DNA of 64,000 nt from Myroides profundi. GTDB lineage: Bacteria > Bacteroidota > Bacteroidia > Flavobacteriales > Flavobacteriaceae. The notes under the pieces are model-generated. The model was not told the DNA's origin and did no database searches. It saw only the letters and a program-made list of their open reading frames with translations. Shown here one piece after another: positions 49,080-57,778 of the stretch. Location of the stretch: the NCBI RefSeq assembly GCF_000833025.1, contig NZ_CP010817.1, positions 372,001 to 436,000 of the forward strand. The letters run 5' to 3'. Made by a program: the position numbers and the translations under genes. The number at the start of each line of letters is the position of its first letter. The stretch's first letter is position 1.

Positions 49080-50396
49080 ATGGAAGGTAATATTAATGGA
49101 TTCTCTAAGTTGAGTAAACAAGACAAAATCAATTGGATAGCACAAACCTATTTTTCTAATTCTGCTGATACAGTAGAATTGATAGAACAATATTGGAATT
49201 CAGATGAGGAATTACAGAAGCTTCACGATGAGTTTATAGAGAATACGATTACGAATTTCTATTTGCCTTTTGGTGTAGCTCCTAACTTTAGAATTAACGA
49301 TAGATGGTATACTATTCCGATGGTGATAGAAGAGAGTTCTGTAGTAGCTGCAGCTTCTAAGGCTGCTAAGTTCTGGTCAGAACGAGGCGGATTTAAGACT
49401 ACTATATTAGGAACAGAGAAGATAGGACAAGTACACTTTATATATAAAGGAGACAAGAATAAACTAGTTCAGTTTATTAAAGATATAGATAGTAAGTTCT
49501 ATGAAGATACGAACTCTATCACACAGAATATGCAGAAACGCGGTGGAGGTATCTCAGCGATCGAGCTAAGAGATAAGACTGCTGATGTGGATAATTATTA
49601 TCAGCTGCATGTGACATTCGAGACAAAAGATAGTATGGGGGCAAACTTCATTAACTCTTGTCTAGAGCAAATCGCTAAAACACTAAAAGCGGAGGCGATG
49701 AACTGTACAGCGTTTACAGAAGAGGAGAAAGCAGTAGATGTAGTGATGAGTATTCTGTCTAACTATGTACCTAACTGTGTGGTAAGAGCTGAAGTTAGCT
49801 GTCCGATCGAAGACCTGAAAGGGAAGGATATTAAAGAACCGCAGTTATTTGCAGAGAAATTTGTACAAGCTGTGCGTATCGCAGAGGTAGAGCCTTTTAG
49901 AGCAGTAACACATAATAAGGGAGTGATGAATGGGGTAGATGCTGTGGTGTTAGCTACAGGGAATGACTTCAGAGCTATCGAGGCAGGAGTACATGCTTAT
50001 GCTGCTCGCAGTGGTCAGTATAGCAGTTTATCTCATGCTAGTATAGAGAATGGTATCTTTAAGTTCTGGATTGATTTGCCACTAGCACTAGGAACTGTGG
50101 GAGGATTAACTTCATTACACCCTATGGTAAAGGTAGCTTTAAAGATGCTTCAGAGTCCATCTGCTACTGAGTTAATGCAAATCATAGCAGTAGCTGGATT
50201 AGCACAGAACTTCGCTGCTGTAAAATCATTGACAACGACAGGCATTCAACAAGGACACATGAAGATGCACTTAATGAATATCCTAAACCAGTTCAAAGCA
50301 ACAGATGCAGAAAGAGTAAAAGTAGTAGCTCATTTCGAAAAGAATGTAGTATCTCATAGTGCAGTGGTAGAACTGCTAGAAAGCCTTCGCAAATAA
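49080..50396 (+). CDS. Hydroxymethylglutaryl-CoA reductase (class II-like)
   Basis: A 438-residue enzyme that reduces HMG-CoA to mevalonate. Family features: a KDSMGANFINSCLEQIA version of the DAMG motif near residue 184, NGVDAVVLATGNDFRAIEAGVHAYAA, and LALGTVGGLTSLHPMVKVALKML. Length and lack of membrane segments fit the soluble bacterial class. TAATG overlap with the next gene couples them. In Flavobacteriia this reductase supplies the mevalonate pathway for isoprenoids. Confidence 0.93.
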   Translation: MEGNINGFSKLSKQDKINWIAQTYFSNSADTVELIEQYWNSDEELQKLHDEFIENTITNFYLPFGVAPNFRINDRWYTIPMVIEESSVVAAASKAAKFWSERGGFKTTILGTEKIGQVHFIYKGDKNKLVQFIKDIDSKFYEDTNSITQNMQKRGGGISAIELRDKTADVDNYYQLHVTFETKDSMGANFINSCLEQIAKTLKAEAMNCTAFTEEEKAVDVVMSILSNYVPNCVVRAEVSCPIEDLKGKDIKEPQLFAEKFVQAVRIAEVEPFRAVTHNKGVMNGVDAVVLATGNDFRAIEAGVHAYAARSGQYSSLSHASIENGIFKFWIDLPLALGTVGGLTSLHPMVKVALKMLQSPSATELMQIIAVAGLAQNFAAVKSLTTTGIQQGHMKMHLMNILNQFKATDAERVKVVAHFEKNVVSHSAVVELLESLRK

Positions 50397-51316
50397 TGGT
50401 GAAAGAATATTATAGTAACGGAAAACTGCTTATCTCAGGAGAGTATGTCGTGCTAGAAGGGGCTAAGGCTTTTGCTTTGCCTACTAAGTATGGACAATCA
50501 CTGAAGGTAAAGGAGAAGGAAGGTGACTGTATTCATTGGACGAGCTATGATGTGGATGGAAGTATCTGGATGAGTGAGGTAGTGCCTCTTCAAGATGTAC
50601 TAGGTACACATGAAATCGAACATCAATCAGAGTATTATAAAACGCTAGTAGATGTACTGCGTGCTGCTCATAGACAGAATCCTTCTATCCTAGAGCATAC
50701 TCTAGGGTATGAAGTGGTATCTGAGTTAACTTTTCCTCGTTTATGGGGATTAGGGACTTCTTCTACTTGGATTAATAATGTAGCGCAGTGGTTTAATATT
50801 AACCCATATCAACTATTGCAGGAGTCATTTGGGGGTAGTGGATATGATATTGCCTGTGCGCGTCATGATCAAGGAATCTTTTATACCTTAACTGATGTAA
50901 ACCATCCTGAGGTAGAGCAGGTGTCTTTTAACCCGTCTTTTAAAGAGCATTTATATTTCGTATATCTAAATCAGAAGAAGAGCAGTAAAGAGGCTATTGC
51001 TAATTTTAAAGCGAAACGTCATGGTATTCGCCATCAGGTAGAGCGTATATCAGAGATTAGTAAGGCGATGTCTGTTAGCACTACATTAGAGGCGTTCTGT
51101 GCTCTAATGGATGAGCATGAGCAGATTATGAGTGAGGTCTTAGGAGTCGCTACTGTGAAGCAAAGTTTATTTGCGGACTTCGATGGATCAGTCAAAAGTC
51201 TAGGAGGCTGGGGAGGAGATTTTGTGATGGTAGCTTCTAAAAATGACCCTTTGGAGTATTTTAGTTCTAAAGGATATGAAGTAATAGCAAACTTTGAGAA
51301 TATGATTCTTTTTTAG
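50396..51316 (+). CDS. GYDIA family GHMP kinase
   Basis: A 306-residue GHMP-fold kinase with LLISGEYVVLEGAKAFALPT at the N-terminus, the nucleotide loop GLGTSSTWINNVAQWF, and the family-naming GGSGYDIACARHDQG near residue 146. The substrate is unproven; position after HMG-CoA reductase suggests mevalonate or phosphomevalonate phosphorylation. The start overlaps the reductase stop by one base. Confidence 0.9.
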   Translation: MVKEYYSNGKLLISGEYVVLEGAKAFALPTKYGQSLKVKEKEGDCIHWTSYDVDGSIWMSEVVPLQDVLGTHEIEHQSEYYKTLVDVLRAAHRQNPSILEHTLGYEVVSELTFPRLWGLGTSSTWINNVAQWFNINPYQLLQESFGGSGYDIACARHDQGIFYTLTDVNHPEVEQVSFNPSFKEHLYFVYLNQKKSSKEAIANFKAKRHGIRHQVERISEISKAMSVSTTLEAFCALMDEHEQIMSEVLGVATVKQSLFADFDGSVKSLGGWGGDFVMVASKNDPLEYFSSKGYEVIANFENMILF

Positions 51317-51589
51317 AAGTTTAACTACTATTTTTGATTTTAATGCTTTATATTTATCCTTTCATAATATAGTATTTTTAAAACAAAATCTATTGGATTC
51401 ATTAGTGGTGCTTAGGTTGATATCGCAAAGAGACTATCATTAATTAAAGAAGAAGCATAAGTGCTATGTTTTGAGTACTGATTTAATTAAATAGAGATGT
51501 TGACCATAAGGCTTTACTAATGCTTAATGTAGGTTTTAAGTAAAGAAAGTCTGAATCTTTATGAGCAAGTTGGAGAGAATGACAATCTG

Positions 51590-51627
51590 GAGAGGTTATC
51601 TGTTGTAGGATAGCCTCTTTTTTTATT
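51590..51627 (+). terminator. Rho-independent terminator
   Basis: GAGAGGTTATC and GATAGCCTCT pair with one wobble around an 8-base loop, followed by eight Ts. It is 275 bp past the kinase gene and directly before repeat A copy 4. Confidence 0.7.
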
Positions 51628-51630
51628 GTA

Positions 51631-51735
51631 TAGTGTTCCATTTTATGTGACCATAAATGTTTATTAGTAGGCATAAGTAAGCAATATCGCCACAGGTAGA
51701 AAGTATTATTATAGTCTTTCGTATTTTTGACACTG
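51631..51735. repeat. Interspersed repeat A, copy 4
   Basis: TAGTGTTCCATTTTATGTGA then CCATAAATG at 51631-51659, and TTTTTGACACTGTATA at about 51725-51740. It is the most diverged copy, but both boxes are in order. Confidence 0.45.
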
Positions 51736-51784
51736 TATAAGAATGATAAAAGACTAGATCGTTTAGCACAATAAAAAGAATACC

Positions 51785-52726
51785 ATGAGAAGAGTCATAT
51801 TCGATATAAACGAGTACTTAGCAAATCACAAGGAAGTTCCCAAAGAAGGGATTGTGACCTTGTTGAGTTTTGCTGAGAATAAGCGTCTTGTTTCTTCAAG
51901 TAATTTTGATGAATATGGAATGCTAAAATCTGAAATAGTTCTATATGAAGATGATCTAACAGCAGAAGGGAAGTTGGTATTCATTGATCTCTTAAAAGGT
52001 TGGTTATCGTATATAGAAGGAGATGAGAAGAAAGAAAGTGATGGTAAGTACTTAGCTCAACTTTATAAGCGTCAGAGAGAAATTATAGAGAAAATAGAAA
52101 AGTCCACGCAGTGGTCATGGGCACTGGCAGTATCAGAACATTGGTCTGTAGGTATTAATAACCCAATAGGAGAGGGATATCTAGAAGATACTTTATTATT
52201 TACGGCTGAGAATATAAAGGATGGTATAGGTATATATGTGATGTATAGTAATGATAAGGTAGGGTATGAAGTAGAATATATGGAGTATAATCGTGTGCTC
52301 GGTAGTTGGGATTATGAGGGAGATTTTAGGAAGTATGAAGTCCTTTGTCAGAGTCATGATCTGGGAAGTGTGAAAGAGGTTGTACAAAAGTTATTGAATC
52401 AGACAGATCAGGATTTGCTACAGTTTGTTCAGTATGGGTATTGGTATGTTGTCGTTCATAAGCTGATAAGAGGAAAGAAGAGTTATCAATCCAATGAGCT
52501 ACTGTACTTCGCTAGTAATGATAAACTGTTTATAGAGGTAATCTGGACAGATAATCAGTTTAAGGTATCGTTGGTGAAGCTTAAACACCCTATTGCTAAA
52601 GGAGCAACCCTTGTTCACTTAAATAATATAGTAGAGCATCATACTATTTATGTAGATACAGAAGAAGAGTTAATGCGAAAATTAGAAAGGGTAATGTGTA
52701 TGCCTTATGAGTTTATACCTCATTAA
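51785..52726 (+). CDS. Hypothetical cytosolic protein
   Basis: A 313-residue protein without signal or membrane segments that I do not recognise. Residues 1-75 form a compact acidic domain, 85-110 are charged and helical, and the rest is rich in beta strands with many aromatic residues (WSWALAVSEHWSVGINNPIGEG). Adjacent to another unknown gene 11 bp downstream, so they form an operon. An immunity or phage-related role is possible but only by composition. Confidence 0.6.
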   Translation: MRRVIFDINEYLANHKEVPKEGIVTLLSFAENKRLVSSSNFDEYGMLKSEIVLYEDDLTAEGKLVFIDLLKGWLSYIEGDEKKESDGKYLAQLYKRQREIIEKIEKSTQWSWALAVSEHWSVGINNPIGEGYLEDTLLFTAENIKDGIGIYVMYSNDKVGYEVEYMEYNRVLGSWDYEGDFRKYEVLCQSHDLGSVKEVVQKLLNQTDQDLLQFVQYGYWYVVVHKLIRGKKSYQSNELLYFASNDKLFIEVIWTDNQFKVSLVKLKHPIAKGATLVHLNNIVEHHTIYVDTEEELMRKLERVMCMPYEFIPH

Positions 52727-52737
52727 TAGTAATAAAT

Positions 52738-53238
52738 ATGAACGCATATTATAGTTATGATCATTTAGAACTCGAAGGAGTGGAAGGCTGTATCAGTTAT
52801 TATGAGGTGTCTGAAGAAGGTTATTATCTGCGTAGTGTGACTAATCATAATGGCTGTTGGACGAATAGCTATATCGAGATAAGAGATCAGGTGTTCTTTT
52901 TGCCTGAAGCGTTGTTAGAAGAAGAGGATAAAGAGTTTTTAAAAGAAATAAGCTCTAAGGAGTTTCTCGATCAATGGTCACAGAGTAAAGTACCTTATGA
53001 AGAGCATTGGGTTGTATTTAAAAAGGAGCTAGGTGATCAGGTAGAAGGAGAGATAGTCTGTTTTTACCCACAAGGTGTAATGGTAGATCTAGGAAGTTCT
53101 TTTTATGGCTTAGCAGATTATGAACAGTGTGTGGCTGTATTGTCTAGAGAGAGGATGTGTCCTAGTACAGTAGCTCGTTTTAAGGTTGAAGGACTAGAGG
53201 AAGAGAACTTTCTTGTACATCTAACAAGTTTAGTTTAA
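52738..53238 (+). CDS. Hypothetical protein, beta-strand-rich
   Basis: A 166-residue acidic protein with two similar-looking halves. The second contains VEGEIVCFYPQGVMVDLGSS followed by FYGLADYE, which recalls an S1-type RNA-binding or OB-fold stretch (G-x-V-x-x-F-x-P-x-G-V-x-V-D-L). The first half starts YSYDHLELEGVEGCISYYEV. Function unknown; co-transcribed with the 51785 gene. Confidence 0.6.
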   Translation: MNAYYSYDHLELEGVEGCISYYEVSEEGYYLRSVTNHNGCWTNSYIEIRDQVFFLPEALLEEEDKEFLKEISSKEFLDQWSQSKVPYEEHWVVFKKELGDQVEGEIVCFYPQGVMVDLGSSFYGLADYEQCVAVLSRERMCPSTVARFKVEGLEEENFLVHLTSLV

Positions 53239-53319
53239 CAATACTTTGTCAATTGTAATTGTTAAAATTAAACTTAAAGGGCTATTTTTGAGCCTTTAAT
53301 GATGAGATTATATATCTAA

Positions 53320-53709
53320 ATGTTAACCTTAAAAAAGAAAGTAGCGGTACAATTACAGTGTTATCTATGGATAGCACTCTTGATGTTTACTACAGTAGGT
53401 TGTTCTGCTAAGAAGGCTTTTTTTGAGGTATCAGGACTTCAGGTAGAACGTCCTTTGAATGCAAATAAAGCATTAGGTATTAATCAGATCTCTTGTGATG
53501 TAGAGACTTCATCTGTAACTGTTTCTTCAAAGCAGTTAAAACAAAAAGTAAAAGGAATATCGTTGAGTTCGTTGGCTTATACAACGGGAGTAGACTTGGC
53601 TTTATTTCACCACAGTAAGGGAGTACAACTAGACTATATTCTTAATATAGCAGGAACCGACCCTCCTAAATATATATTATATCAGCAGTTTAAATTAGCT
53701 ATAGCGTAA
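53320..53709 (+). CDS. Small lipoprotein, unknown function
   Basis: A 129-residue protein with a long N-terminal charged stretch before a lipoprotein signal (LLMFTTVGC, Cys28). The mature part includes VEVERPLN-like and VTVSSKQLKQKVKGIS segments with beta-strand character. No family recognised. The start could be later, but no better ATG precedes the hydrophobic core. Confidence 0.55.
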   Translation: MLTLKKKVAVQLQCYLWIALLMFTTVGCSAKKAFFEVSGLQVERPLNANKALGINQISCDVETSSVTVSSKQLKQKVKGISLSSLAYTTGVDLALFHHSKGVQLDYILNIAGTDPPKYILYQQFKLAIA

Positions 53710-53827
53710 GGAATTATATACTTACCTAAGCATTGTTATTCTCTAGAATGAACGATGGAATAACGATATATGGGTGTGTATTTTAATGAGTTAAAACAAA
53801 TTGATTACACTATTTTAATTTAAAATC

Positions 53828-54835
53828 ATGCAAATTTTTAATAAGCAGTCGTATACAACGGCTGGATTTTTTACACTTGGAATTCGCTTAGTAGTTGGAT
53901 GGACTTATTTTTCTGCTTTTTGGCGTAGGTTAATATTAGAGAACAAATTAATAGAAGAAGAAGCGGGATATATCGGCGCGAAGTTTAATCACTTTTTGCC
54001 AAACGCTTTAGGTATAAAACCGCTTATAGAATATCTAGTGAGTAATCCTGATATGCTATGGTGGGCGATGGTTATTTTTACAATAGTAGAGGCTATTGTT
54101 GGATTGTTTATCATGTTAGGTCTATTCACTAGACTAATGTCTGTAGGGGTATTCTTTTTGGCGATGGGAATCTTACTAGGTTCTGGCTGGATAGGGACAA
54201 CATGTCTAGACGAATGGCAGATAGGAGTACTAGGTGTAGCTACAGGGTTTATGTTATTCTTGACAGGAGGAGGATACGGTTCTCTAGACTATTATTTTGC
54301 AAAGAAAGGCAAGGCATTTACGACTAAGAAGTGGTTTGGGTTCTTAGGTTCAGGAGAATTACCTATTAAGAATCTTAAGCCTGTGGTATTCATAGGATCT
54401 TTTGCAGTGTTATTATTGACGTTATATACGAATCAAGTTTTCCACGGAGGAGTGTTTGGTACTCTACACAATAAGTCTGTTAAGCCTAAGCTAGAGTTGG
54501 CAGATGTGACTTGGAGAGAAGGACAGTTGAAGTTTGAAGTATATCGTGTAGAAGGTGCAGATGTATATGGATCATTCCTTATAGGCGTGCAATTAGAAAC
54601 TATGGATGGAGAAGTTATCCAAAAGTGGGATGGAGAAGCACTGTCTAAACTGAGTAAAGAGCAAATCAGCAATCGCTATGTAGCTAAGATAGCTCCTGGT
54701 AAACACAGTTTGATTATTCCTTTAGGAGCGAAGGCTGATCTTACTTTTGAGCCAAGTGTTGAGCATCCTAAACAGAGTGTTGTTCTTCGACTGATAGATA
54801 TCAGTGGGATAGAGTGGACAGCTGAAGTGAATTAA
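53828..54835 (+). CDS. TQO small subunit DoxD / DoxX-like membrane protein with DoxA-like tail
   Basis: A 335-residue protein. Residues 1-165 contain four helices with the DoxD/DoxX pattern (RLVVGWTYFSAFWRR, FTIVEAIVGLFIMLGLFTRLMSVG and LTGGGYGSLDYYF). A fifth helix comes at about 187-203. An extracytoplasmic domain follows that resembles the thiosulfate:quinone oxidoreductase DoxA subunit. In Bacteroidota such fusions are common, but whether they oxidise thiosulfate is untested. Confidence 0.85.
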   Translation: MQIFNKQSYTTAGFFTLGIRLVVGWTYFSAFWRRLILENKLIEEEAGYIGAKFNHFLPNALGIKPLIEYLVSNPDMLWWAMVIFTIVEAIVGLFIMLGLFTRLMSVGVFFLAMGILLGSGWIGTTCLDEWQIGVLGVATGFMLFLTGGGYGSLDYYFAKKGKAFTTKKWFGFLGSGELPIKNLKPVVFIGSFAVLLLTLYTNQVFHGGVFGTLHNKSVKPKLELADVTWREGQLKFEVYRVEGADVYGSFLIGVQLETMDGEVIQKWDGEALSKLSKEQISNRYVAKIAPGKHSLIIPLGAKADLTFEPSVEHPKQSVVLRLIDISGIEWTAEVN

Positions 54836-54964
54836 TGAATATAGTGATAAGGTAGCTTCTATTCAGCTTTTGATGGTTTGAGGATATTTGATTGCGATTA
54901 ATTGTCTTTAAATAGTAAGAAGGTTGTATTTATTTATGTAAATTGCTTAGTAAAAAAATACAAT

Positions 54965-55693
54965 ATGAGCCAAATAGATGATGTGTTAAGTTCAGTATCC
55001 CATCGCCCTTGGGCATTGCCTGAAGGCCCTTGGAAGTTCTATCAAGAGTGGAATAGAGCTATCTTTTTACATTTTGAAGTGCCTTTAGAGGTACTGAGAC
55101 CCTTAGTGCCAGAAGATTTAGAACTGGATAGTCTAGACGGGAAGTACTATGTATCTATCGTGCCATTCACGATGGAGAATATTCGTCCACGTCGTTTACC
55201 TGCGGTGAGTATGGTATCTGATTTTGATGAGATCAACGTGCGTACTTATGTTGTGATAGATGGAAAGCCTGGAGTTTATTTTATCAATATAGAAGTAGGA
55301 AAGAGCCTATCTGCATTTGTATCTCGTACGATATCTGGGTTGCCTTATGCGAAGTCAGATATACTACGTGAGAAAAATGCTTATCTATCTTTAAACTCGA
55401 AGAAGAATTTCTTTCTAAAGCTTGAGTATCAGAAAGGGGAGAAAGTAACCAATAAGTCTAAATTAGATTTGTGGTTGACAGAGCGTTATTGTCTATATGT
55501 ATATGTACATGAGGAGCTGTTTCGATATCAAATACACCATAAAGAATGGCCTATTAGAACAATAAAATTTGATACAATGGAGTTTGATTATAGTATAGGC
55601 AATCTGCATTTGACAGAAGCTGATGTGATCGCACAACATTATTCTAAAGGTGTTGTGGTGGTATCATGGGATAAAGAAAAAATCAAACTCTAA
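54965..55693 (+). CDS. DUF2071 (YqjF-like) family protein
   Basis: A 242-residue protein starting at the ATG at 54965 (MSQIDDVLSS); the longer frame begins with a TTG at 54902 and is rejected. Recognisable parts: FLHFEVPLEVLRPLVPEDLELD, YVSIVPFTMENIRPR, EINVRTYVVIDGKPGVYFINIE and the DLWLTERYCLYV segment, as in DUF2071/YqjF. Some members are linked to stress responses; no enzyme activity is established. Downstream, 11 bp away, is a secreted protein gene. Confidence 0.88.
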   Translation: MSQIDDVLSSVSHRPWALPEGPWKFYQEWNRAIFLHFEVPLEVLRPLVPEDLELDSLDGKYYVSIVPFTMENIRPRRLPAVSMVSDFDEINVRTYVVIDGKPGVYFINIEVGKSLSAFVSRTISGLPYAKSDILREKNAYLSLNSKKNFFLKLEYQKGEKVTNKSKLDLWLTERYCLYVYVHEELFRYQIHHKEWPIRTIKFDTMEFDYSIGNLHLTEADVIAQHYSKGVVVVSWDKEKIKL

Positions 55694-55704
55694 TAACGTA
55701 TATA

Positions 55705-56418
55705 ATGTCAAGATTACTTTTTTTGTGCTGTAGTTTTTTGTTTATCTCTTCTGTTGTGATGGGACAAAATACAAGAAACTTAGAGCGTACCTTACAACCT
55801 AAATGGAAGATGCAGATATACGATAAGGAGTCTCCTGTTAAGGCAAAGACGCTATTGTATAACGATATTCCGAAGACCTTTGACTTTAGAGGAACTGTAA
55901 TGGAATCTATTAGTTGGAAAGATAAAGAAGGAGAGAAAATATTGATCCTAACGACTACAGGGTATTTCCCTTATAGGGACTTATCACAGAAAGGGTTTGG
56001 TCAATATTCTTCTGGAACGAAAGGTGAAATCTATATGTATATGTTCACGAATAAAGATGATGATAATGGCTATGTGATGACGATGAAGATGTATGATGTC
56101 GTACCCTGTGGTGAAGGAAGCCCTGCACCATATATAGGATATGTACCTATGGGGACGGTGGTGACTGATTTAGATAATGATGGAGTGACAGAAGTAATCG
56201 TGTCTTATGTGACGAGCTGTAATGATGGAGAGAAGGGAGAATATGATTTAAAAGTCATGTTGTTTAATGGTGAAGAGAATATTCTAGCTAAAGGAGCATT
56301 TATACCTAGCGAGGGCAAAGTAGATAAACCTGTGGTAGAAAAGGCAGATAAGACGAAGAAAGTATTCTCTAAGTCGGTAGAAGAAGGCTGGAAGAAAATA
56401 GCAAATAGTTTTAAATAA
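55705..56418 (+). CDS. Secreted protein with a calcium-binding-like repeat
   Basis: A 237-residue protein with a Sec signal (LLFLCCSFLFISSVVMGQ). The middle contains GTVVTDLDNDGVTEVIVSYV, matching the DxDxDGxxE pattern of FG-GAP/VCBS-like repeats that bind calcium. The end is a basic tail. Family not identified. A terminator follows; it probably forms an operon with the DUF2071 gene. Confidence 0.65.
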   Translation: MSRLLFLCCSFLFISSVVMGQNTRNLERTLQPKWKMQIYDKESPVKAKTLLYNDIPKTFDFRGTVMESISWKDKEGEKILILTTTGYFPYRDLSQKGFGQYSSGTKGEIYMYMFTNKDDDNGYVMTMKMYDVVPCGEGSPAPYIGYVPMGTVVTDLDNDGVTEVIVSYVTSCNDGEKGEYDLKVMLFNGEENILAKGAFIPSEGKVDKPVVEKADKTKKVFSKSVEEGWKKIANSFK

Positions 56419-56420
56419 TA

Positions 56421-56451
56421 AAAAACGCATAGTGGTATCTATGCGTTTTTT
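56421..56451 (+). terminator. Rho-independent terminator
   Basis: AAAAACGCATAG-TGGTAT-CTATGCGTTTTT directly after the secreted protein gene. Its existence argues against the long upstream start of the next gene. Confidence 0.85.
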
Positions 56452-56491
56452 ATTATTTATGTTTGTGTTATCATTCGCTATAATAGTAACT

Positions 56492-57202
56492 ATGAAATAC
56501 AGAATCGAAATACCAGAACCCTGTCATGAAGATTGGGATAAAATGACTCCTCAAGATAAAGGGAGACACTGTGCTGTATGTGATAAGGTGGTTGTAGACT
56601 TCTCTAAAGCAAGTAAGAAGGACATCATTGCTATCATAAAAAAAGAAGGAAGGATATGCGGGCGTATTCCACGTCAGTATATAGGTGCAGACTTAGAAGA
56701 GGAGAAGATCAGAAAGTCTTTTGGACTGAATGGTATGGTGGCTACCATGGTAAATTTGTTAGCACTAACAACTATAAGTACAGCTGTAGCTCAAGAGAAA
56801 CCTAAGGTGGAATCTGTATGTCAAGATACTAAGACAAGTACTTCTGTACCAACAGTTGTTCAGAATAGTATTAAGTCTGAAGACACTAGAGTGATTAAAG
56901 GAAAGGCTTATGAGTCAAACCTTGAATTACCTGGTACAGTTATTATGATTAAAGGAACCAATATTGGTACTCAAACTAATATGGAAGGAGAGTATGAGTT
57001 AGTTATTCCTAAAAAATATAATACTAAAAGGCTTACTTTAGTAGCTTCATTTATTGGATTTGAAGATAATAAAATCAAAGTTAGTAGATCAATAAATAAT
57101 ATTGATTTTCATTTAGAAGCAAGTACTGACATTTTTATGGGTGAGGCAGTAGTAAAAGCGTATAAAAAAAGTAGAAACAAGAAGAAATATGAAGAGAAGT
57201 AA
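56492..57202 (+). CDS. Membrane protein with Cys-rich cytosolic domain and CarboxypepD_reg-like domain
   Basis: From the ATG at 56492 (MKYRIEIPEPC) the protein has 236 residues; the open frame starts at 56432 within the preceding terminator, so I reject that start. Residues 1-60 carry Cys11, His12, Cys27, Cys30 and Cys56 in a knuckle-like pattern (GRHCAVCDKVVVDF). One membrane segment lies near 80-97 and a carboxypeptidase-regulatory-like beta domain at about 135-215. This architecture recurs in Flavobacteriia, with metal binding suspected but unproven. Confidence 0.75.
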   Translation: MKYRIEIPEPCHEDWDKMTPQDKGRHCAVCDKVVVDFSKASKKDIIAIIKKEGRICGRIPRQYIGADLEEEKIRKSFGLNGMVATMVNLLALTTISTAVAQEKPKVESVCQDTKTSTSVPTVVQNSIKSEDTRVIKGKAYESNLELPGTVIMIKGTNIGTQTNMEGEYELVIPKKYNTKRLTLVASFIGFEDNKIKVSRSINNIDFHLEASTDIFMGEAVVKAYKKSRNKKKYEEK

Positions 57203-57362
57203 AGGGTTATTAATAGTAGGATTATTAATGATATCTATAGGTACAAGTCTAGTAGCAATACAAAACTTTGGGATAGGGCTATTTCTGCTTATTTCGGCAG
57301 TAGTAGTATTGTTATTTGCCTTAGTGATTGGAGCTAAAGAAAAGAGGGCTTCTAAGAACTAA
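57189..57362 (+). CDS. Small membrane protein, two helices
   Basis: A 57-residue protein, MKRSKGLLIVGLLMISIGTS..., with two hydrophobic segments (about 7-21 and 29-45) and a basic C-terminus (AKEKRASKN). Its ATG lies inside the last codons of the previous gene (overlap 14 bp), which suggests translational coupling. The stop overlaps the stop of the opposing 136-residue gene by four bases. No function is known. Confidence 0.6.
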   Translation: MKRSKGLLIVGLLMISIGTSLVAIQNFGIGLFLLISAVVVLLFALVIGAKEKRASKN

Positions 57363-57769
57363 GTTAGATGACTTTTTAGGGTGATAATTTTATTCTCTCT
57401 TCCCCAGTCGTAGGTCTTAGATGTATCTGATACATATTGAAATAACAGAAGTGCTTTGCTATTTAGTAGAGCACTTTTTTCGTTTAAAGCATCTTGAGTT
57501 TTGAGAGCTAGTAGTCTTAGGATGTCAGCCAGTGATTCTATATTTTCGATATCCATTCCTTCTATGGTTAATAAAGATGCTAGAGCTTCTTCATCTTTAA
57601 GCAGGATAAATTTGTCTAGATCCAGGTGTAAGTTCTCCTTAAGAGACGAGGTGAAGTCTTGTAATTGCTGTTCGGTCTCGAAGTCATCGATAGGAAGCGA
57701 ATTAAAAACGGCTCTAAGTAATTGAGCCGTTTGTTGTATCATTCTAAGGACAAGGTCTCTTTTTTCCAT
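57359..57769 (-). CDS. Hypothetical all-helical protein
   Basis: A 136-residue soluble protein predicted almost wholly helical: VLRMIQQTAQLLRAVFNSL at the start, SLADILRLLALKTQDALNE in the middle. It resembles small cytosolic Bacteroidota proteins annotated only as hypothetical. It lies 9 bp after the 57779 gene on the same strand and is probably co-transcribed. Confidence 0.65.
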   Translation of the reverse strand: MEKRDLVLRMIQQTAQLLRAVFNSLPIDDFETEQQLQDFTSSLKENLHLDLDKFILLKDEEALASLLTIEGMDIENIESLADILRLLALKTQDALNEKSALLNSKALLLFQYVSDTSKTYDWGRENKIITLKSHLT

Positions 57770-57778
57770 TATTGAAGA

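Larger units (their letters stand above)
51317..51784. other. Intergenic region with terminator and repeat A
   Basis: About 470 bp. Apart from the terminator at 51590 and repeat A copy 4, it holds no recognisable gene. A minus-strand frame across 51483-51674 is random-looking and overlaps both structures. Confidence 0.5.

Noticed and set aside
56432..56491. Longer N-terminus for the Cys-rich membrane protein
   Set aside because: The extension begins inside the terminator stem of the preceding gene, and the MKYRIEIPEPC start fits the family.
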